This document shows positions 41,458 through 48,707 of a stretch of 48,707 bases of DNA, in pieces (the first letter of the stretch is position 1; every line of letters begins with the position of its first letter). The notes below the pieces were generated by a model, which made no database searches, was not told where the DNA came from, and was given only the letters and a program-made list of their open reading frames with translations. The translations under genes were made by a program, and so were the position numbers. This DNA is from Candidatus Solibacter usitatus (lineage in GTDB: Bacteria > Acidobacteriota > Terriglobia > Bryobacterales > Bryobacteraceae), in assembly GCA_016191645.1 (NCBI GenBank), contig JACPVQ010000050.1, positions 1-48,707 of the forward strand. Direction: 5' to 3'.

Positions 41458-43428
41458 ATGAAGACGATTCTTGGTTTCTTGATTTGTGGCGTTAGCTTCG
41501 CGCAAACGCAGAACCTCTGGGAAGAGTTGCGTTCGGGCAATACGGCAAAGGTGAAGGAGTCGATAGAGAAGGGCGCGGACGTCAAGACGAAGGACGCCGC
41601 AGGCAACACCCCACTGATGCACGCGGCGGTCTATTCTACGCGCGAAACCCTGGAACTGTTTCTATCGCGCGGCGCCGACGTGAATGCTGCGAATAACGCC
41701 GGCCACACAGCCCTGATGCGCGCTATGCCCGATCTGGAAAAGATCAGGCTGTTGGTGGAGAGCGGCGCAAACGTGAATGCGGCAAATGTGGAAGGCCGAA
41801 CGCCCTTAATGTTCGCAGCCGGTATTCGCGGCGCGGATGCCATCGTTCGCTACCTTTTGGAGAAAGGCGCCAAGATCGATACCGTCGACAAGACTGGTTC
41901 CGACGCCGTGATGGTCGCCGCCGGCGCCGGCTCCGCAAAAAACCTGAAGATCCTGTTGGATGCGGGTGCGAAGGCTGCCACCCAACTGAACTTGGCAGGC
42001 GGCCCTATGCCGCCGCCGGGTGCATTGCCTCCCGTAATGGAACAAGTGATTAAAAGAGGAGTGGAGGCTGGAACCGGGGCAACGGGTCTGATGGGCGCCG
42101 CCGCCGCCGATTGCGACGAATGCGTCCGCATGTTGTTGCAGAAGGGCGCGGTAGCAACCGCGAAAACAAAGAGCGGCAACACATCTCTCCATTTGGCGGC
42201 CTACGAAGGCAATCCCGTCACGGTCCGTCTTCTCCTGGATGCCGGAGCGCAGGCGAATGTAGCCGACGATCGCGGTTTCACTCCGCTCATGATGGCTGTG
42301 AACTCACGCAGCAAGAATCCCGAAGTGGTCCGCTTGCTGATCAAGGCCGGTGCGGACCCGAAGGCCAAGGACACGGAGGGTCGAACGGCGGCGGATTGGG
42401 CCAGGATTGGCGCGCAGCGCGATATTGTGAGGTTGATTCCCGGTGCCACTCTGCCACCCAGGCAGGTGCCCGTTAGCGGCACGTTGAAGAATCCCAAGGA
42501 GGCTGTGCAAAAAAGCCTTGCCATGCTTGAGTCGGTCGCTCCCACCTTCTTTCCGAAATCGGGCTGCATCTCCTGTCACAACGTATCCATTCCCATGGTT
42601 GCTCTGCACGTGGCGTCACGGACCGGCTTCAATGTAAAAGCCAACGTCAACCAGCAGATGGTGAAGCACTCATCCGCTTTGCTTACCCCCTTCCGGGAGA
42701 ATCTGCTTTCCGCCTACTGCTCCGTTCCGGGAATGTCCACCACCTCAACATATGCCTTGATTTCCATGCATCAGGAGAATTACAAAGGAGACCTGCTCAC
42801 CGATAGCGTCGCACGATGCCTCATCGCGGCTCAGGACGCGGATGGTCACTGGCCGCTCGGCGACCGTCGGCCTCCCTTGAGTTCGGACGGAATTCCCGCC
42901 GCGGCTCTTTCCGCGCGCACCATTCAGTTGTACGCTCCCCCTTCCATGACCAAGGCCGCCGAGGCGAGCATCGCCAAAGCGAAATCGTATCTGATGTCGA
43001 CGAAGGCATGGACCGGAGACGATCACGCGTTCAAGCTGATTGGTCTTTCCTGGTTGGCAGCGGCTCAGAACGACATCGACATGGCCGCAGCCGCTCTGCT
43101 CAAGCAGCAACGGGTGGGCGGCGGCTGGGCACAGACTCCGGACATGCAGCCCGATGCCTACGCCACCGGACTGGCCCTATCGGCGATTTCCATGGCAAGT
43201 CCGGCGTTGGTGAAATCGGCCGCCTACAAGCGCGGCACCGATTACCTGCTGCGAACGCAGAAGGCGGATGGATCGTGGCATGTCCGCACGCGCGCCTTCG
43301 GCTTCCAACCGTACTTTGAAAGCGGCTTTCCACACGGCCACGATCAGTGGATCTCCATGGCCGCCACCGCCTGGGCATCCATTGCTTTGATGCCCGTAGC
43401 GGAGACGCCGAAGACCACCGCGCCGTAA
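41458..43428 (+). CDS. Exported ankyrin - single c-heme - alpha/alpha-toroid fusion protein
   Basis: The 656-residue protein has a signal peptide (MKTILGFLICGVSFAQ). About eight ankyrin repeats follow (residues about 18-330; GNTPLMHAAVYS, GHTALMRAM, GRTPLMFAAG, GNTSLHLAAYEG, GFTPLMMAV). Next is one CISCH heme motif (370-374) followed by a region like the squalene-cyclase/prenyltransferase alpha-toroid (about 380-645; QDADGHWPL, GGGWAQTPDMQPDAYATGLAL, QKADGSWHVRTRAFG). The toroid lacks the DXDD cyclase motif, so it is unlikely to be a terpene cyclase. TAGGAGG precedes the ATG. A periplasmic redox or substrate-binding role is plausible but unproven. Confidence 0.75.
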   Translation: MKTILGFLICGVSFAQTQNLWEELRSGNTAKVKESIEKGADVKTKDAAGNTPLMHAAVYSTRETLELFLSRGADVNAANNAGHTALMRAMPDLEKIRLLVESGANVNAANVEGRTPLMFAAGIRGADAIVRYLLEKGAKIDTVDKTGSDAVMVAAGAGSAKNLKILLDAGAKAATQLNLAGGPMPPPGALPPVMEQVIKRGVEAGTGATGLMGAAAADCDECVRMLLQKGAVATAKTKSGNTSLHLAAYEGNPVTVRLLLDAGAQANVADDRGFTPLMMAVNSRSKNPEVVRLLIKAGADPKAKDTEGRTAADWARIGAQRDIVRLIPGATLPPRQVPVSGTLKNPKEAVQKSLAMLESVAPTFFPKSGCISCHNVSIPMVALHVASRTGFNVKANVNQQMVKHSSALLTPFRENLLSAYCSVPGMSTTSTYALISMHQENYKGDLLTDSVARCLIAAQDADGHWPLGDRRPPLSSDGIPAAALSARTIQLYAPPSMTKAAEASIAKAKSYLMSTKAWTGDDHAFKLIGLSWLAAAQNDIDMAAAALLKQQRVGGGWAQTPDMQPDAYATGLALSAISMASPALVKSAAYKRGTDYLLRTQKADGSWHVRTRAFGFQPYFESGFPHGHDQWISMAATAWASIALMPVAETPKTTAP

Positions 43429-43470
43429 GGTAGCGGGAGATGAGCCCCGCCAAGCCATCGGGTATCATGG

Positions 43471-46395
43471 GTGCAAGTGGCTTCCCGTGGAAGATTCTGC
43501 CGGCTCGCGCTCCTGCTCCTGAGCCACGTCCTCTTCGCAGTCGCCGCGCCCCTTGATTTCGAGGGCAAGCCCGTCGCCGAAATCAGGTTTGAACCTGACG
43601 GGCAGCCGCTCAGCATAACCGAACTCTCTTTAATCACATCCATCTCGCCCGGGCAATCCTTAACAGCAGCCGCGGTCCGCAATGCCATCCAGAAGTTATA
43701 CGCCACTGGCCGCTACGAAGATCTGAGGGCCGCGGCAACTCTGCGCGATGGCCAGGTGGTTCTCACTTTCATTACCACCTGGAATTGGTTCATTGGCCGC
43801 GTGACTGTCGATGGCGTGGATGAACCGCCCAATCGCGAACAATTGATCAGCGCAACCAAGTTGGAGTTGGGCTCGCTTTATTCCAAAGAGCAGCTCGACA
43901 CCGCCGCGCAGGGTCTGAAAACCGTCCTCCTGGCCAACGGCTACTACGCTCCCAACATTCGGTCCGTGGTCGAACAGTATCCCGAACACTCTGAAGTCCA
44001 GGTGCAATTCGTGATCGACCCCGGCGATCGCGCCTATTACTCGCGTCCCAAAATCGGCGGCGATTTCCGCTTGCCCGAGAAACTCATTCTCGGTTCCACT
44101 CATTGGATGCGTTGGTGGGGGCTTCTGGGTTGGCATCAGGTCAGTGATCAACTCACCACGGAAGGCATCGATCGTGTTCGCCGCGCCTATCTGAAGCGCG
44201 ACTACCTGCTTTCCAAAGTCGATCTCAAGCAGTTGGAAGTCGGCGCTGACAAGGACGTGGTCACGCCCCATCTCCACATCAACGCCGGTCCCCTGGTTCG
44301 CGTCACCGCGCCCGGCGCGAAATTGTCCAAAGGAGCGCTGCGCGACTTGGTGCCTGTTTATCAGGAGCATTCCGTCGACCAGGATCTGTTGGCCGAAGGC
44401 GGCCGCAAGATCACGCAATACTTTCAATCGCGGGGATACTTCGACGCGCAGGTAACTTTCACACGCGCCACCCCTTCCGCAACCGAGCAGACCATCGAAT
44501 ACCAGGTGGAGCGCGGGGATCGCTACAAGGTTGTGCGCGTCGACATCAAAGGCAACAGGTACTTTGACGCGCTAACCATTCGTGAAAGAATCAACACGCT
44601 TCCCGCGCGGCTTCTTGCGGAAAAGCACGGCCGCTACAGCGAGGACATTCTCGCCCGCGACAAATCCGCTATCGAGGACCTCTACCGCGGCAATGGATTC
44701 CGCGACGCACGCGTCCGGTCGAATGTGGAGAGAAACTTCGGCGGCAAGGAACGGCAGGTCGCCGTTACCTTTGAAATCGTCGAAGGAGAACAGGTATTCG
44801 TCAACAGTCTCGAAATCTCCGGAGTCGATCTGAAGCTCTATGCGCAGGTGTTGTCGCTTGTCACGGCGAATGAGAATCAACCCTACTCCGCGCTCGCCCT
44901 AGCCACCGACCGTGACAATCTTTTGAACTTCTACAATGCCGCTGGATATCCCAACGCCACCATGGACATCCTCTCCACGCCTTCGCGCAACCCGCGTATG
45001 ATGGACGTCAAGTACGTGGTTCAGGAAGGGCGCAGGCAATTCGTGCGCGACGTTGCCATCAACGGCCTCTCCGGCACCAGGCGCTCTCTGGTCAGCAGCA
45101 GGATCAGCCTGCGGCCCGGCGCGCCGCTCTCCCTGGGCGCGATGGTGTTCAGCCAGAGGCGTCTCTACGATCTCGGCATTTTCGCCAAGGTCGACATGGC
45201 CATTCAGAATCCGCTCGGCAACACGCGCGAGAAACTCGTTCTCTATCACCTCGAAGAAGGCAGCCGCTACTCCGTCAACGGCGGCATTGGAGCCGAGTTC
45301 GGCCGCTTTGGAGGCAGCGCCACCAGCTTGAATGCGCCCGCCGGCTCTTCCGGATTCGCTCCGCGCGTTTCCCTCGGCGTCAGCCGTCTCAACTTTATGG
45401 GACTCGGCCATACCGTTGGCGTGCAGACTCGTTTTTCCACGCTCGAGCGTCGCGTCCTGGCCACCTATCTTGCGCCGCAATTTCAGGACCGCGAGAATCT
45501 CAGCCTCACCTTGACGGCTCTCTACGACGACTCGCGCAACGTCCGCACTTTTAATTCCAGGCGCTTTGAAGGCGCGCTCCAAGTGGGCCAGCGTTTCTCG
45601 CGCGCCCTCTCCGCGCAATACCGAATTGTCGTCCGCCGCGTTTCCACCACCGAAAGCAAAATCGATCCCGCCCTCATTCCACTTTTTTCGCAGCCTGTTC
45701 GCGTCGGCCTCGCCGCCATCACCCTCGTTCGCGATCACCGTGACGATCCTTTGAATGCCACCCGCGGCAGCTACTTTTCCGTCGACCTGTCCATGGCCAG
45801 CAAGGTTTTCCTCAGCGAGCCCTCCTTCGGACGTCTGCTGGGCCGCAACTCCAGCTACCACCGCTTGACTCGCGATCTGGTTCTTTCGCGCAACACGACG
45901 TTTGGATTCATCGGCAACTACGGCGGCGCGGACATCCCTCTTCCGGAGCGATTCTTCGCCGGCGGCGCGGTCTCTCATCGCGCCTTTCCGGAAAATCAGG
46001 CCGGTCCCCGCGACCTGGTCACCGGCTTTCCCGTCGGTGGCCGTTCCCTTCTGTTCAATCAAACCGAGCTACGCTTCCCTGTGCTGGGTAACAACGTTGG
46101 CGGCGTACTCTTTCATGACGCCGGAAACGTCTACTCCGGCTTGAGTGAAATGTCCATCCGTTGGAAGCAGCGCGATGAAAAAGATTTCGACTACATGGTT
46201 CACGCATTAGGATTTGGCGTCCGCTACCGTACGCCCATTGGGCCGATTCGCCTCGATTTTGCCTACGGAATCAACGCCCCCGCCTTCCAGGGATACAAGG
46301 GTTCCATCAACGATCTCATCAACAATCTCGGCGAACGCGTTTCGCAGCGCGTCAACCGTTTTCAATTCCACTTCAGTCTGGGGCAGGCATTCTGA
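43471..46395 (+). CDS. Omp85/BamA-TamA superfamily outer-membrane protein with about seven POTRA repeats
   Basis: The 974-residue protein has a signal peptide (LALLLLSHVLFAVAA). A long POTRA region follows, with repeat starts near residues 33, 106, 188, 273, 351 (YKVVRVDIKGNRYF), 440 (VFVNSLEISG) and 523 (QFVRDVAINGLSGT). A 16-strand barrel (about 610-974) then runs with LREDHRDDPLNATRG-like and FFAGGAVSHRAF segments and ends in LGQAF. The GTG 43471 start lacks a clear ribosome-binding site. The next genes encode a SurA-N-like chaperone and a TamB-like protein, so a TamA-type role in envelope transport is likelier than the main BamA; the latter is not excluded. Confidence 0.88.
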   Translation: MQVASRGRFCRLALLLLSHVLFAVAAPLDFEGKPVAEIRFEPDGQPLSITELSLITSISPGQSLTAAAVRNAIQKLYATGRYEDLRAAATLRDGQVVLTFITTWNWFIGRVTVDGVDEPPNREQLISATKLELGSLYSKEQLDTAAQGLKTVLLANGYYAPNIRSVVEQYPEHSEVQVQFVIDPGDRAYYSRPKIGGDFRLPEKLILGSTHWMRWWGLLGWHQVSDQLTTEGIDRVRRAYLKRDYLLSKVDLKQLEVGADKDVVTPHLHINAGPLVRVTAPGAKLSKGALRDLVPVYQEHSVDQDLLAEGGRKITQYFQSRGYFDAQVTFTRATPSATEQTIEYQVERGDRYKVVRVDIKGNRYFDALTIRERINTLPARLLAEKHGRYSEDILARDKSAIEDLYRGNGFRDARVRSNVERNFGGKERQVAVTFEIVEGEQVFVNSLEISGVDLKLYAQVLSLVTANENQPYSALALATDRDNLLNFYNAAGYPNATMDILSTPSRNPRMMDVKYVVQEGRRQFVRDVAINGLSGTRRSLVSSRISLRPGAPLSLGAMVFSQRRLYDLGIFAKVDMAIQNPLGNTREKLVLYHLEEGSRYSVNGGIGAEFGRFGGSATSLNAPAGSSGFAPRVSLGVSRLNFMGLGHTVGVQTRFSTLERRVLATYLAPQFQDRENLSLTLTALYDDSRNVRTFNSRRFEGALQVGQRFSRALSAQYRIVVRRVSTTESKIDPALIPLFSQPVRVGLAAITLVRDHRDDPLNATRGSYFSVDLSMASKVFLSEPSFGRLLGRNSSYHRLTRDLVLSRNTTFGFIGNYGGADIPLPERFFAGGAVSHRAFPENQAGPRDLVTGFPVGGRSLLFNQTELRFPVLGNNVGGVLFHDAGNVYSGLSEMSIRWKQRDEKDFDYMVHALGFGVRYRTPIGPIRLDFAYGINAPAFQGYKGSINDLINNLGERVSQRVNRFQFHFSLGQAF

Positions 46396-47051
46396 TGCGC
46401 AAACTTCTCGCCTTGCTTCTGCTGCCGTTGTTCGCCTGCGCCGAAATCATTGATCGCATTGCCCTCACCATTGACGGCAAAGTAGTCACGGAGAGCATGT
46501 TGATCCAGCAGATCCGCCTCTCCGCATTTCTCGATAACGTCGAACCAATCGTTTCCTCCAACGCAAAGCGCAGTGCCTCCGAAGTGCTCATCTCGCGCCT
46601 GCTCCTGTGGAAAGAGATGGACGACACGCGCTATCCCGTTCCAGCCATGAGCGCCGTGCGCGAATACGCGCGCGAATCCATCCTCACGCGCTTCCCCTCC
46701 GCCGATGCTCTGCGCCGCGAGTTGACTTCGCACAGCATCTCCGAAGAGGAACTCTACGAATTCCTGCAGCAGATGGTCCGATCTTTGGAGTTCATCGATC
46801 TCCGCTTCCGCCGCGGGCAGCAGGCCGCATCCGATGAGCTGGCCGATTACTACAAGAAGCAGTATGCCCCCGCGTGGCAGCGCGCCAATCCAGGCAAACC
46901 GGTTCCTTCTCTGGAAGACGCCGCCGATGAAATCGAAGAAATCATCCTCACCGTCAAGACCGATCAGGCGCGCGAGGAATGGCTGAAAGAGGCGCGCTCA
47001 CACGCCCGTATTCGCATCCGCCCGGACGCCTTTGCCGGAGAATCCCCATGA
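46395..47051 (+). CDS. SurA N-domain-like periplasmic chaperone without PPIase domain
   Basis: The 218-residue protein has a signal peptide (MRKLLALLLLPLFACA) and begins the mature part with IIDRIALTIDGKVVTESML, which mirrors the VDRVAAVVN(D) opening of SurA/parvulin-type chaperones. The helical rest (LISRLLLWKEM ... ALRRELTSHSISEEELYEFL) fits the SurA N-domain; no parvulin domain follows. The C-terminal part (about 150-205) could be the SurA C-helix. It overlaps the Omp85 stop by one base and the TamB-like start by four, so it probably escorts client proteins to that machinery. Confidence 0.75.
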   Translation: MRKLLALLLLPLFACAEIIDRIALTIDGKVVTESMLIQQIRLSAFLDNVEPIVSSNAKRSASEVLISRLLLWKEMDDTRYPVPAMSAVREYARESILTRFPSADALRRELTSHSISEEELYEFLQQMVRSLEFIDLRFRRGQQAASDELADYYKKQYAPAWQRANPGKPVPSLEDAADEIEEIILTVKTDQAREEWLKEARSHARIRIRPDAFAGESP

Positions 47052-48707
47052 CCGCCTTCCGCAAATGGGCCCTGCGCTTTTTGGCTGCGCTGTTGACGCT
47101 CGGTGTGCTCGTCGCCATCGCGTTTCTCGTCGTCATTCGCACGCAGTGGGCCCGCGATTCTATGCGCAAGCTCATCGTCGAGCAGACCGAACGCGCCACC
47201 GGCGGCAAGGTGCAGATCGGAAAATTCGATTTTGACGCCCTTCGCCTTGAGTTCAGCGTTCGCGATTTTGTCCTCCGCGGTAAAGAACCTTCATCCGATC
47301 CTCCGCTCGCGCACGTCGCCGGTATTCGCGCCGGCGTGACCGTCGTTTCCTTCTTCCGGCGCGATGCCTATCTCGCCGTGCTCGAAGTGGATCGCCCCAA
47401 CATCCGCATCGTCACCTATCCCGATGGAAGCACCAATATTCCGGGGCCGAAGGTTCGCACCGGTCCAACCGTCTTTGAACGGTTCGTTTCGCTATCCGCG
47501 CGCAAGTTTTTTCTCAAAGACGGACTCTTCATTTACGATGGACGCAGATTCCCCCTCGACCTCCGCGCCGAAAAGCTCAGTGTGCAGTTCTCCGCTGAAC
47601 TGGACGGCCCTCGTTACCGCGGTGTCGTTTCCGCCGCTCCTTTCCATTTCCACTACCGCAAAATCGGCGCGGTGCAAGTGGACGCCGGCGTTCGCTTGAC
47701 CATGGACAAAGCCGGCCTCGTTTTTGAGGAAGCGCGAATTCGCAAAGGTACTTCCAACATTCAGGCTTCCGGTTGGATGAAAGATTATCGCTCTCCGAAA
47801 GTGGAAGTGGATGCCATCGCGGACATTGCCGTCGCCGATTTCAAAAACCTGTTCCGCCTGCCCGTCGCGCCGGAAGGCAGAGTCGCTTACAAGGGCAAAC
47901 TCACCGCCGACGAGCACGGGCCGGAGTTGACCGGAGTTGCTCACGGCACCGCATTGGCCGTGCGCCAACCGCTGTGGGCCATCACCGGCATCGAGGTTCG
48001 CTCCACGCTTGCCTTGACAAAAGATCTCGCTCAGTTCCGCGACATCGCGGGCGAGGCGCTCGGCGGCAGTTTTCAAGGCGAGGCATCCATTCGCAACTGG
48101 CGCACCTTCGATATCACCGGCGCAATCGCCGACCTCGCGCTCGAAGAGATGGAGGTCCTCGGGCAAACTCCGCGTCCTCTCGCCTGGTCCTCCACCGTCT
48201 CCGGCCCCGTTTCGGTCTCCGGAAATCTGTCGCCCGAGGGCGCGTCCAATTTGGCCGTCTCTACAAATCTGGCCTTCCAGCCCTCCGAAGGAAAAACGCC
48301 GCTCGCGGGTTCGCTCAGCCTGCAATACCGTCAGGATCCTCCCTTGCTTTCCTTTGCTCCGTCTTATTTAAAAACGCCGCGCACGCGTGTTGATTTTCGC
48401 GGCGAGCCAAACCAGCGCATGAGCGTGCGCGTCGATTCGGCCGATCTCAACGACTTCCTTCCCGCCGCAGCATTGTTCAGTGAAAACGCGCCCGCCGAAC
48501 TCCCCATCCAACTCGACGGCGGCGCGGCCAGATTTGAAGGAACCATTCTCAATCCTCTGAAGGACCCGCGAATCGAAGGGTCCGTTTCGCTGTCCCGGTT
48601 CGTCGCCGGTAAGCGGGCATTCGACAGCGCCTCCGCGAAGGTCACGGTCGATGCCGCGCGGCTCACGGCGCAAGACCTGAAAGTTGAGCAACGCGGCGCG
48701 CATGTGG
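47048..48707 (+). CDS. TamB/AsmA-like inter-membrane transport protein (3' partial)
   Basis: The first 553 residues are visible and the frame is open at the right edge. An N-terminal membrane helix (FLAALLTLGVLVAIAFLVVI) is followed by the AsmA/TamB-type opening (ATGGKVQIGKFDFDALRLEFSV ... LEVDRPNIRIVTYPDGSTNIP) and long stretches of short beta strands expected of the lipid-conducting groove. The start overlaps the upstream stop (ATGA). With the Omp85 partner it would bridge the inner and outer membranes, as TamB does with TamA. It could also be an AsmA/DUF748 paralogue; the missing C-terminal domain would decide. Confidence 0.82.
   Translation, partial: MTAFRKWALRFLAALLTLGVLVAIAFLVVIRTQWARDSMRKLIVEQTERATGGKVQIGKFDFDALRLEFSVRDFVLRGKEPSSDPPLAHVAGIRAGVTVVSFFRRDAYLAVLEVDRPNIRIVTYPDGSTNIPGPKVRTGPTVFERFVSLSARKFFLKDGLFIYDGRRFPLDLRAEKLSVQFSAELDGPRYRGVVSAAPFHFHYRKIGAVQVDAGVRLTMDKAGLVFEEARIRKGTSNIQASGWMKDYRSPKVEVDAIADIAVADFKNLFRLPVAPEGRVAYKGKLTADEHGPELTGVAHGTALAVRQPLWAITGIEVRSTLALTKDLAQFRDIAGEALGGSFQGEASIRNWRTFDITGAIADLALEEMEVLGQTPRPLAWSSTVSGPVSVSGNLSPEGASNLAVSTNLAFQPSEGKTPLAGSLSLQYRQDPPLLSFAPSYLKTPRTRVDFRGEPNQRMSVRVDSADLNDFLPAAALFSENAPAELPIQLDGGAARFEGTILNPLKDPRIEGSVSLSRFVAGKRAFDSASAKVTVDAARLTAQDLKVEQRGAHV

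Noticed and set aside
44899..46062. A minus-strand frame of 387 codons inside the Omp85 gene
   Set aside because: Antisense shadow of the barrel; no independent evidence for coding.
1..48707. tRNA, rRNA, CRISPR arrays, prophage or insertion sequences
   Set aside because: No cloverleaf-like intergenic sequence, regularly spaced direct repeats, integrase or transposase motifs were seen; nearly all sequence is accounted for by the listed genes.

Overview
The window looks like the chromosome of a Gram-negative, high-GC acidobacterium of the Solibacter/Bryobacter group. The main evidence is the C-terminal domain of the first protein, which matches the Solibacter paralogous family (TIGR03437 type). 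It is joined to a YVTN-like propeller and a BACON-like Ig domain, as is usual in that lineage. Lineage-expanded multiheme cytochromes, many Omp85/TamB-type envelope proteins and frequent GTG/TTG starts fit this. I see no tRNA, rRNA, CRISPR array, phage gene or transposase. Nearly all sequence is coding; the only sizeable gaps are 11520-11726 and 17875-18066, and both hold structured elements.

Layout. 1-3501: a secreted propeller protein (cut at the left edge) and a small outer-membrane barrel. 3564-6870: a decaheme cytochrome, a large MtrB/PioB-like barrel and a small membrane protein, probably a porin-cytochrome conduit for electrons across the outer membrane. 6867-9799 (minus): erpA, murQ, murA and a rhodanese, covering Fe-S insertion, MurNAc recycling and peptidoglycan precursor synthesis. 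9943-11519: an ECF sigma factor, a zinc-finger anti-sigma factor and a CpxP-like periplasmic sensor, i.e. an envelope-stress module. 11531-11696: a promoter, a SAM-II-like aptamer with an extra hairpin, and an intrinsic terminator. These precede an unrecognised 98-residue gene and a translationally coupled AddB/AddA-type helicase-nuclease pair (12029-17874).

17926-18060 is a 135-bp nest of palindromes with 23-bp inverted ends, lying between convergent addA and galT. 18067-19797 (minus) holds galT, a 5'-truncated yraN remnant and a methyltransferase. 19841-23429 is an overlapping three-gene operon: sulfite-oxidase-fold enzyme, clan GH-A-like protein and dicarboxylate-type DASS transporter. 23456-26411 carries a PilZ-like protein, a TtcA-like tRNA thiolase, and the DUF47 plus PiT phosphate transport pair. 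26398-31258 carries a membrane protein, a hybrid histidine kinase with a degraded ATP-binding domain, an unrecognised protein, and a pseudo-receiver/PATAN/roadblock-like protein.

31476-39792 is a Pil-Chp-like chemosensory operon: TPR-zinc-ribbon-receiver protein, PilH-like receiver, CheW, PilJ-like receptor, CheA hybrid with two HPt domains, and a large CheW-like protein. No cheR or cheB is present. 39794-41396 (minus) encodes an intradiol dioxygenase and an exported WD40 propeller. 41458-43428 encodes an unusual ankyrin / single-heme / alpha-toroid fusion. 43471-48707 is an outer-membrane biogenesis operon: Omp85 with about seven POTRA repeats, a SurA-N-like chaperone and a TamB/AsmA-like protein cut by the right edge.

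The best candidates for something undescribed are the SAM-II-like RNA with its unknown downstream gene, the ankyrin-heme-toroid fusion, the cytochrome-porin conduit without a surface cytochrome, and the nested-palindrome element.
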